A DNA stretch of 20,798 nucleotides from UBA1756 sp045130235. GTDB taxonomy: Bacteria > Bacteroidota > Bacteroidia > Bacteroidales > WCHB1-69. The notes beneath the pieces are model-generated. The model did no database searches, was not told the DNA's origin, and was given only the letters and a program-made list of their open reading frames with translations. Positions 8,068 through 14,192 of this stretch are shown in pieces. Numbering within the stretch: the first letter of the stretch is position 1; every line of letters starts with the position of its first letter. A program made the translations under genes and the position numbers. The stretch spans positions 1-20,798 of the forward strand of contig JBGUPJ010000033.1 in assembly GCA_045130235.1 (NCBI GenBank). The letters run 5' to 3'.

Positions 8068-9870
8068 ATGGAAAGAACCCCAATGGAAGGCAAAGGCAAG
8101 AAAAAATGGTACATTGCAGTCAGAGACTGGCTGTCGGGTGTTTTCGGAAAGAACACCCTGCTGTTTCTCAGTTTCTTTGTGGGAGTGTGCGGTGCAACGG
8201 TGGCCATCGTGGTCAAAAACCTGCTGCACTTCACCACCAACCTGCTCAACACCGCCTTCCCCGAGGCACAGGTCAACTACTACTATCTGGCCTTCCCGAT
8301 GGTGGGCATTCTGCTCACCGCTCTTTTTGTCAGATATTGGGTGAAAGATGACCTGAGTCATGGAGTGAGCATTGTGCTGAACTCCATCAGCAACTATGGC
8401 GGTAAGTTGCGCCCGCATAATGTATATAGCTCTATGGTAGCGAGTTCCATCACGGTCGGCTTCGGCGGTTCGGTGGGAATGGAGGCCCCGATTGTGCTGA
8501 CGGGCTCGGCGGTAGGTTCCAACCTCGCACGGTTGTTCAACCTCACGCCGAAACAGACCATCCTGCTGCTCGGCTGCGGCAGTGCGGCGGCCATGGGCGC
8601 CATTTTCAAAGCTCCGATTGCCGCTGTGGTGTTCGCCATCGAGGTGCTCATGCTCGACCTTACTACCACCTCCATCGTGCCGCTGCTCATCTCCGCCGCC
8701 ACCGGCACCATCCTCTCCATGTTCTTCCTTGGAGAAGGCGTCATGCTCACCAACGCCCCCATCACCCCGTTCCAAATCAAGAACGTTTGGCTTTACATTG
8801 TGCTCGGCATTGCCACAGGCCTTATGTCGGTATATTTCCTACGAATGTCGAGGATGGTGGACCGTCTTTTCGCCAAAATCAAACAATATTATATCAAAAT
8901 TATCATCGGTGGATTGGCTTTGGGCGGACTGATTTTCGTGTTCCCCGCGTTCTATGGTGAGGGTTATGGCAACATCGCCCAGCTGATGCGCGACGACAGT
9001 TTGGGACTGTTCAAAAACTCTCCCTTCTTCTCCTTTATCAGTCAGGATTACTGGGTGTTGCTGCTCTTTTTGGCGGGAATCATCTTCCTAAAAGTGGTGG
9101 CCACCACCATCACCAATGCCAGCGGCGGTGTGGGCGGCGTGTTTGCTCCCTCGCTGTTTATCGGTGCCTTTGTGGGATATTTCATTGCGGTGATTCTCAG
9201 ACATTTCTGCAATATTGATGCGCCCATCACCAACTGCGTGTTGGCGGGCATGGCGGGTGTGCTCGCCGGCGTGATGCACGCCCCGCTCACGGGCATCTTC
9301 CTGATTGCCGAGCTCACCTCCGGCTTCGGCCTCCTCATCCCGCTGATGGTCACCTCGCCCATCGCCTACGTTACCGCCAAGATCTTCGAACCCTATTCGG
9401 TATATACCCGCCAGTTGGCACAGAAGGGCAAGCTGAAAACCCACAACAAAGACAAATACGCCATCCGTCAAATCAATTTCTTGAACCTGCTCGACAAGAA
9501 CGTGCGCACCGTGCCGCTCAACGCCACCCTGCGCCAGTATGTGGATATCATCGCCGACTGCAAACGCAACATCTTCGTGGTGGTGGACGACCAACGTAAG
9601 TTTGTGGGCCTGTTGTTGATGGACGAGCACCGCGACACCATTTTCAAACCCGAACTCTACGACACCTACTCGGTGCGCGACCTGCTTTATATCCCCGACG
9701 TGGTGGTTTTCGACACCGACAGTGCCGAGGAGATGGTCGCCAAGTTCAAGCAGACCGACAACTTCAACCTGCCGGTCATCACCAAAGACCGCAAGTACCT
9801 CGGCTTCCTTTCACGAGCCAAGGTGTTGGATGTATATAAAGATGTCATCGCGGAAGAATCCGACGACTAA
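8068..9870 (+). CDS. CLC-family chloride channel or transporter with CBS pair
   Basis: A 600-residue inner-membrane protein. Residues about 20-440 form the CLC core and residues about 470-600 two CBS domains, which often bind adenine nucleotides. The external gate glutamate is present (Glu139), but in GSVGMEAP where the usual form is GREGP. The chloride-binding motif near helix N is intact: GGVGGVFAPS at 353-362. The usual GSGIP selectivity segment is replaced by LSHGVSIVLNSI. At the position of the internal proton glutamate (E203 of E. coli ClC-ec1) the protein has Val193 next to Glu192 (FAIEVLML). This is the state seen in channels and in many uncharacterised bacterial CLCs, so strict H+/Cl- exchange is doubtful. 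The gene starts 2 bases after the AMP nucleosidase gene. It may move chloride or another small anion. Confidence 0.92.
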   Translation: MERTPMEGKGKKKWYIAVRDWLSGVFGKNTLLFLSFFVGVCGATVAIVVKNLLHFTTNLLNTAFPEAQVNYYYLAFPMVGILLTALFVRYWVKDDLSHGVSIVLNSISNYGGKLRPHNVYSSMVASSITVGFGGSVGMEAPIVLTGSAVGSNLARLFNLTPKQTILLLGCGSAAAMGAIFKAPIAAVVFAIEVLMLDLTTTSIVPLLISAATGTILSMFFLGEGVMLTNAPITPFQIKNVWLYIVLGIATGLMSVYFLRMSRMVDRLFAKIKQYYIKIIIGGLALGGLIFVFPAFYGEGYGNIAQLMRDDSLGLFKNSPFFSFISQDYWVLLLFLAGIIFLKVVATTITNASGGVGGVFAPSLFIGAFVGYFIAVILRHFCNIDAPITNCVLAGMAGVLAGVMHAPLTGIFLIAELTSGFGLLIPLMVTSPIAYVTAKIFEPYSVYTRQLAQKGKLKTHNKDKYAIRQINFLNLLDKNVRTVPLNATLRQYVDIIADCKRNIFVVVDDQRKFVGLLLMDEHRDTIFKPELYDTYSVRDLLYIPDVVVFDTDSAEEMVAKFKQTDNFNLPVITKDRKYLGFLSRAKVLDVYKDVIAEESDD

Positions 9871-9909
9871 TTTCATCCATTTCTATTTTTTACTCAAAAC
9901 AACTCTATT

Positions 9910-11802
9910 ATGCGCGAACGGATACACCAAATTCTAAAACAACACTGGGGGTACGACCAGTTCAGGCCTTTACAGGAAGACATCATTTTGTCGGTGATGG
10001 AGAACCGCGACACGATGGCGCTGCTGCCCACGGGCGGTGGCAAATCCATCTGTTTTCAAGTGCCCGCCCTCGCGAAAGATGGGCTCTGCATCGTCATTTC
10101 GCCCCTCATCGCTCTGATGAAAGACCAGGTGATGAACCTGAAAAAACGCGGGGTGAAAGCCGCTGCCATCTTCTCGGGAATGCCACAGGAAAAAATCCGT
10201 ATCGCCATCGACAACTGTCTGTTTGATAAGGAGATGAAATTTCTTTATGTCTCTCCAGAAAGACTAAAGACGGATCTTTTTCGGATAAATTTGAAGAGGA
10301 TGAACATCTCGATGATTGCGGTGGACGAGGCGCATTGCATTTCGCAGTGGGGCTACGACTTCAGGCCGCCGTATCTGGAGATTGCGGAGATTCGGCAGTT
10401 CTTTCCGGAGGTACCGGTGTTGGCTCTGACGGCTACCGCCACGCCGGAAGTGGTCAAGGATATTCAGGAGAAGCTGAAATTCAAAAAGGAGAATGTCTTC
10501 CAGAAGAGTTTTTTGCGCGACAACCTTACTTATTATGTTGTAAAAGAGCAAGATAAGCAGGGACGAATGTTGCGTATCATGCAGCGGTATGCCGGCACGG
10601 GCATTGTGTATGTGCGCAACCGCCGCAAAACGCGCGAAACGGCTGAGTTCTTGCAGCGCAACGGCATCAGCGCCGACTTCTACCATGCCGGCTTGGACGG
10701 GGCGGAGCGCGACCGCAAGCAGCAGGAGTGGATGGACGGCAAGACGCGCGTCATCGTCTCCACCAACGCTTTCGGCATGGGCATCGACAAGCCCGACGTG
10801 AGGTTTGTGATCCACATCGACATTCCCGACACACTCGAAGGCTACTTTCAGGAGGCGGGTAGGGGAGGCCGCGACCTGAAACCCTCTATTGCGGTGCTGC
10901 TGTACGACGACAGCGACCTCCGCGATCTGCAACGCAACTTCAGCAGCTCGTTCCCGCCGTTGGAGTTCATCCAGCAGGTGTACAAAACCCTCTGCAACGA
11001 CCTGTATATTCCTATCGGCAGCGGTGAGAATGAGTCGTATCCGATTGATTTGGCGGAATTTGCCAAAAAGCATCAGAGGAACCCCGTGGAGGTGTACAAC
11101 TCGGTGAAGCTGATGGAAAAGACGGGGGCGATATTGTTGGAAGATGACAAATACGTGCCGCCGCAGCTGATGATTCCGCTGTCGCGTGAGGACTTCGACC
11201 AGCTGCAAAAGCGGGAGTCATACCGGAAAGAGGAGACCTTCATGCAGCTTATATTGCGCTCATACAGCGGAGTTTTCAGTCGGTATGTCACGATTGACGA
11301 GGATGAGCTGGCGCGCCGGGCGGGTTGTACGCGCCGGCAGGTGGTGGCGAAGCTCCACCAGCTCCACGACCTGGGGTATATTGACTACCAGCCCGGCACG
11401 TCGCTGCCGCAACTGGTGTTGGTACGCCCGCGGGTGGAAGAGAAACGGCTGTTTTACGACCGGAAGGTCTATACCCAACGCAAGGAGGTGGCCGCCAAGC
11501 GGTTGGAGTCGGTGCAGCACTATGTCACCACCGACAGCACCTGTCGGAGCCGGCTGCTGCTGGCCTACTTCGGCGAGACGGAAAGTCCCGCCTGTGGCAA
11601 GTGCGATGTGTGCCTGAAAAAAGCCAAAGAGCAGTTCACCAAAGAGGAGTTTTTGCGGATTTCGGAGGCGGTATTGTCGATTTATGAGGAATGCGACGAC
11701 ATCAAAGCTGTGGTAGAAAAGCTCTGCATCCAATTTGATGAGGAGAAAATTGTAAATGTAACTCGTTGGCTGATAGATAATAAGAAGGTTGTAAAGAAAT
11801 AA
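9910..11802 (+). CDS. recQ: ATP-dependent DNA helicase RecQ
   Basis: A 630-residue superfamily 2 helicase that unwinds DNA 3' to 5' in recombination and stalled-fork repair. Motif 0 is YDQFRPLQ; Walker A is LLPTGGGKS with Lys45; Walker B is DEAH at 139-142. The second RecA-like domain shows STNAFGMGIDKPDVR and the arginine-finger segment QEAGRGGRD. The zinc site of the RecQ-Ct domain has Cys545, Cys562, Cys565 and Cys568 (ACGKCDVC). A winged-helix-like part appears to precede the zinc ligands (about residues 430-520). I see no HRDC domain after it; the protein ends with about 60 helical residues. It is 39 bases after the CLC gene and is the last gene of the run. No clear terminator hairpin follows before the tRNA promoter. 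The unusual domain order makes subtype assignment uncertain, but the helicase call is firm. Confidence 0.94.
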   Translation: MRERIHQILKQHWGYDQFRPLQEDIILSVMENRDTMALLPTGGGKSICFQVPALAKDGLCIVISPLIALMKDQVMNLKKRGVKAAAIFSGMPQEKIRIAIDNCLFDKEMKFLYVSPERLKTDLFRINLKRMNISMIAVDEAHCISQWGYDFRPPYLEIAEIRQFFPEVPVLALTATATPEVVKDIQEKLKFKKENVFQKSFLRDNLTYYVVKEQDKQGRMLRIMQRYAGTGIVYVRNRRKTRETAEFLQRNGISADFYHAGLDGAERDRKQQEWMDGKTRVIVSTNAFGMGIDKPDVRFVIHIDIPDTLEGYFQEAGRGGRDLKPSIAVLLYDDSDLRDLQRNFSSSFPPLEFIQQVYKTLCNDLYIPIGSGENESYPIDLAEFAKKHQRNPVEVYNSVKLMEKTGAILLEDDKYVPPQLMIPLSREDFDQLQKRESYRKEETFMQLILRSYSGVFSRYVTIDEDELARRAGCTRRQVVAKLHQLHDLGYIDYQPGTSLPQLVLVRPRVEEKRLFYDRKVYTQRKEVAAKRLESVQHYVTTDSTCRSRLLLAYFGETESPACGKCDVCLKKAKEQFTKEEFLRISEAVLSIYEECDDIKAVVEKLCIQFDEEKIVNVTRWLIDNKKVVKK

Positions 11803-11828
11803 GCTGAAAAAGATTTAAAAATCGAATC

Positions 11829-11855
11829 TTGATTTCAAAAAAAATCGTATTTTTG
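11829..11855 (+). promoter_or_regulatory. Promoter of tRNA-Val
   Basis: TATTTTTG at 11848-11855, followed by CAG, matches the -7 consensus. A TTG at 11829-11831 sits 16 bases upstream, a little closer than the usual 19. The tRNA begins 20 bases past the box. Confidence 0.65.
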
Positions 11856-11874
11856 CAGCCTCAAACAAGCGAAT

Positions 11875-11949
11875 GATCTGTTAGCTCAGTTGGTTTAGAG
11901 CGCTTGCTTGACAGGCAAGAGGTCACTGGTTCAAATCCAGTACAGATCA
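11875..11949 (+). tRNA. tRNA-Val, anticodon GAC
   Basis: The 75 bases fold as a full cloverleaf. The acceptor arms are GATCTGT (11875-11881) and ACAGATC (11942-11948), with discriminator A at 11949. The D arm contains GCTCAGTTGGTTTAGAGC. The anticodon stem is CTTGC/GCAAG with loop TTGACAG, so the anticodon is GAC, reading GUC and GUU valine codons. The T arm is ACTGG/CCAGT with loop TTCAAAT. CCA is not encoded. The gene stands alone with its own promoter and terminator. Confidence 0.96.
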
Positions 11950-11954
11950 CACGA

Positions 11955-11985
11955 AAAGCACCCATGGAATTGGGTGCTTTTTTTA
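11955..11985 (+). terminator. Rho-independent terminator after tRNA-Val
   Basis: AAAGCACCCA (11955-11964) pairs fully with TGGGTGCTTT (11971-11980) around a six-base loop and runs into a T tract. It starts five bases after the tRNA end. Confidence 0.92.
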
Positions 11986-12021
11986 TTTTCTGGATAACTG
12001 GAGGAACGATTACAACAACGC

Positions 12022-12140
12022 GCACCCCGTTAGGGGTGCAGGAATGGTAGGCGGGCATGCAAATGCCCGCCGAGGGCAGCATCGCGCATCCCCGCGGCAC
12101 GCTGACAGGATGATAGTACCTGACGGCGTGTTTGCCGCGG
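12022..12140. repeat. Cluster of three inverted repeats (possible structured RNA or repeat element)
   Basis: Three hairpins follow each other in 119 bases. GCACCCC (12022-12028) pairs with GGGGTGC (12033-12039) around GTTA. GGCGGGCAT (12050-12058) pairs with ATGCCCGCC (12063-12071) around GCAA, a GNRA tetraloop on the plus strand. CCGCGGCA (12092-12099) pairs with TGCCGCGG (12133-12140), with an inner CAGG/CCTG stem. There is no T tract and no ORF. It lies between the tRNA terminator and the 3' end of the FISUMP lipoprotein gene. It is much richer in GC than the other spacers. It may be a repeat element, a small RNA or a 3' end structure of the minus-strand mRNA. Confidence 0.7.
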
Positions 12141-12187
12141 AAGAACCGGCTGGTTGATAGAAGAATTGAACTATCCCCCCCCTCTCC

Positions 12188-12961
12188 TTAATCGCACACG
12201 CACCGTACCGAGACAGCCATACTGGCATTGTAAGGCCCGCGCTGAACACCCGTGCTGTGGGCGAAGATGGTACGACCCCAGTACATCGGTTCGTGGAAAG
12301 TGGTGCAGGTCCAGAAAGTGGCGATTTCGCCAATATGCCGGTAACTGCCAGTGTACGTACCTGCCGGAAGTGCACTGAAGGACACGGCGTTGCGCAGTTC
12401 GTTGCTGTAATCGCCAGGCTCACCGGCGGCATTGGCCGCTTCCCAGGTGCCTTCATCGCCACCAGCCAGCAAAATGGCGTGGTCGCCGCGCCAGCCGTCC
12501 AGCGTCATATCTTCCTCCGTCAGCATAGCCTCCATCTTGTTCCATTCCGCATCGCTCGGAATATGCCACCCGTCAGGACATACACCCTGCACACCGCCCG
12601 GATTGGCCTCGCTGCTGTTCGCACCATGCATGGCCGCCACCCCATTGTACAAGTAACCATATACAGAAACGTTGCTTTCGTTGCCATCGGGAGCATAACG
12701 GTAGGGCATTTCCCCATCCATGTTCTCCCCAACGGGAATTGTATCACCATTGGCAAAGCGTGTGGTGCGCAGGTTGGAAGCCATCCACACTTTTCTGCCG
12801 ATTTTAATGGCATCGTACACATTACCGTCAATGTCGGTCACCGCATTGGGGATTTTCTCCACTTTAGGCAGTTGTAATGTATCGTCATTGTTGGGTTCCT
12901 CTTTTTCACAAGCTGCCATCATCAAAGCCGCTGCAAATAAAAACATGATCCAATTTTTCAT
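12188..12961 (-). CDS. FISUMP-domain outer-surface lipoprotein
   Basis: A 257-residue predicted lipoprotein. The signal peptide ends in the lipobox MMAAC with lipidated Cys18, followed by an acidic linker (EKEEPNNDD) that fits export to the outer membrane surface. From about residue 42 the protein matches the Fibrobacter succinogenes major paralogous (FISUMP) domain: VTDIDGNVYDAIKIGRKVWM, then ASNLRTTRFANGD, then CPDGWHIPSDAEWN, and near the end a FWTCTTF segment and the closing VRCVCD. The domain is common in gut and rumen Bacteroidota and Fibrobacter, often in many paralogues; its biochemical role is not known, and carbohydrate or surface binding is only a guess. It is a single-gene unit with a TAnnTTTG box at 13049-13056 and a leader of about 80 bases. 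Confidence 0.88.
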   Translation of the reverse strand: MKNWIMFLFAAALMMAACEKEEPNNDDTLQLPKVEKIPNAVTDIDGNVYDAIKIGRKVWMASNLRTTRFANGDTIPVGENMDGEMPYRYAPDGNESNVSVYGYLYNGVAAMHGANSSEANPGGVQGVCPDGWHIPSDAEWNKMEAMLTEEDMTLDGWRGDHAILLAGGDEGTWEAANAAGEPGDYSNELRNAVSFSALPAGTYTGSYRHIGEIATFWTCTTFHEPMYWGRTIFAHSTGVQRGPYNASMAVSVRCVCD

Positions 12962-13042
12962 AGCTATAATTTTTTAGGGGACTTAATAATATTCACTGTA
13001 ATCTCAGGTTATGCAGTCCCTTTCTCATCACCTGAAATTAAG
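12962..13042 (-). promoter_or_regulatory. mRNA leader of the FISUMP lipoprotein, possible pseudoknot
   Basis: Reading the minus strand, TCAGGT (13035-13030) pairs with ACCTGA (13009-13004). GGGACT (13020-13015), in the loop of that hairpin, pairs with AGTCCC (12983-12978 region) near the start codon. The order of the four arms is that of an H-type pseudoknot. Both stems are only 6 base pairs, so this may be chance. Confidence 0.3.
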
Positions 13043-13048
13043 ATGGGG

Positions 13049-13056
13049 CAAAATTA
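13049..13056 (-). promoter_or_regulatory. -7 promoter box of the FISUMP lipoprotein gene
   Basis: The minus strand reads TAATTTTG here, followed by CC. No good -33 element is seen 18-20 bases upstream. An AT-rich palindrome (ATATTCAAAA at 13082-13091, TTTTGAATAT at 13094-13103) lies about 25 bases further upstream and could be an operator. Confidence 0.55.
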
Positions 13057-13129
13057 CAATTTTTTTGATAATAAGATTTTTATATTCAAAATTTTTTGAA
13101 TATTCTTTACGGCAAATCTGTAAAGGCAT

Positions 13130-13161
13130 AAAAAAAACAGGAGGTTTGTAAAACCTCCTGT
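13130..13161 (-). terminator. Rho-independent terminator of the L,D-transpeptidase operon
   Basis: On the minus strand ACAGGAGGTTT (13161-13151) pairs with AAACCTCCTGT (13147-13137) around a three-base loop and is followed by eight T. It sits 12 bases past the stop of the gene at 13174-13665. Confidence 0.93.
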
Positions 13162-13173
13162 AAGCGTAGTCTC

Positions 13174-13665
13174 TCAATCTGGCTCGATGATGCAGGTCAT
13201 GTTGATGCTGACGTATTTGACCAGCTTTTGTAAATCTTCGTTGAGGAGCCGGATGCAGCCTTCAGTGGCGCGGGTTCCGATGGATTCAGGGAAGCAGGTG
13301 CCATGTATGCCGATGCCGGACGCCCCGGGCACTTGTAGCCGGATGAACCATGGGCCGTAAGCGCCTTGCCGCACGCCTCCACCATCCTTGAAATCGTGCG
13401 TCCATGAGGTGCTGTTCTGAATTTGTATCACCTTGAACGTGCCTTCCGGTGTCTTACAGTCACCCACCTTCGTCTTGTTGCCTTTTACCTTTCCCACCGC
13501 ACACGGAAACTGACAGATCGTGTCATTCGTTGCCGAAATCACACAAAGCGTAAAGTTCTTTTTCGACACCACTATTCTGTTGTTGCTTTGTCCTACCGCA
13601 CTGGCAAAAGGAAGCGTCAGCAGAATTAAACCTGTAAGTATAGTTCTGATTTTCAGTCTTTTCAT
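13174..13665 (-). CDS. Secreted L,D-transpeptidase-like (YkuD) protein with altered active-site motif
   Basis: A 163-residue exported protein; the signal peptide (MKRLKIR, then a hydrophobic stretch) ends near residue 25. The YkuD fold is supported by TPEGTFKV near residue 72, GAYGPWFIRL at 101-110, then GIGIHGT with His121 and GTRATEGCIRL with the nucleophile Cys137 and Arg139. YkuD enzymes form 3-3 cross-links in peptidoglycan or attach proteins to it. The usual second histidine motif [S/T]HGC reads TEGC here (Glu135), so activity could differ, although His121 and Cys137 remain. It is the last gene of a probable three-gene operon, 28 bases after the DUF2147 gene, and is closed by a strong terminator. 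It could be a catabolic or amidase-like variant instead of a cross-linker. Confidence 0.85.
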   Translation of the reverse strand: MKRLKIRTILTGLILLTLPFASAVGQSNNRIVVSKKNFTLCVISATNDTICQFPCAVGKVKGNKTKVGDCKTPEGTFKVIQIQNSTSWTHDFKDGGGVRQGAYGPWFIRLQVPGASGIGIHGTCFPESIGTRATEGCIRLLNEDLQKLVKYVSINMTCIIEPD

Positions 13666-13693
13666 TGTATGATAATTGTTCGAAATGATGATC

Positions 13694-14158
13694 CTACAGT
13701 TTCTGCCACCTCATGGAACGGCCGAAGGCTGGTTTCCCGATGTAACCTCTCAGCTGTAGCGTGTTGTCGTTGATGAACCACATTTTGCACTTGTAGAACT
13801 TCCCGTGTACAGGGTCGTAAATCTCACCGTCCACCCATTCATTGGTGTTGGCATCGTACTTGAAATGGAACAACATCTGAATCTGTGCGGCCGGAGTGTT
13901 GCGTTTGTTAGGATCCGGATTCTTGATGTCGCGTTTCGGTGTGCCGTCCTCGAAATTGGGATTCTTCACCCAGATGGTCTTCCCTTCATAGGTGCCCGAT
14001 GCGGTACGGTAAATCTTGATTTTGCCCTCTTCTGACGATTGGTCATCCTTCACATAATAGGTTCCCACTATCTTGTCGCCAGCTTGCTGGGCCATCGTGC
14101 GGGGAATGGAGAGGCACATTAACAATAAAATGTAAAGTGAGATGCGTAGGGTTTTCAT
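13694..14158 (-). CDS. DUF2147-family exported protein
   Basis: A 154-residue protein with a signal peptide ending near residue 24 (MKTLRIS, then a leucine-rich core, then TMAQQ). I chose the ATG at 14158 over an upstream in-frame ATG at 14221 because the latter overlaps the preceding gene and places 21 polar residues before the signal peptide. The mature part fits DUF2147: DKIVGTYYVKDDQSSEEGKIKIYR, EGKTIWVKNPN, LFHFKYDANTNEWVDGEIYDP, KMWFINDNTLQLRGYIG and the closing RSMRWQKL. Such proteins are small periplasmic lipocalin-like beta proteins of unknown role. The gene lies 34 bases after the T9SS protein gene and 28 bases before the YkuD gene on the same strand, so it is likely co-transcribed. 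Confidence 0.83.
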   Translation of the reverse strand: MKTLRISLYILLLMCLSIPRTMAQQAGDKIVGTYYVKDDQSSEEGKIKIYRTASGTYEGKTIWVKNPNFEDGTPKRDIKNPDPNKRNTPAAQIQMLFHFKYDANTNEWVDGEIYDPVHGKFYKCKMWFINDNTLQLRGYIGKPAFGRSMRWQKL

Positions 14159-14192
14159 AGGTGATAAATTTTGTAAGATATTGTTGGAGAGA

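Noticed and set aside
10264..11208. 314-codon open frame antisense to recQ
   Set aside because: It is a shadow of the helicase gene with no recognisable motif or promoter.
11875..12140. Integration site of a mobile element at the tRNA
   Set aside because: No duplicated tRNA 3' end, integrase or phage-like gene is seen downstream.
12257..12877. 206-codon plus-strand frame over the FISUMP gene
   Set aside because: The minus-strand lipoprotein has a lipobox and a known domain; the plus frame has neither.
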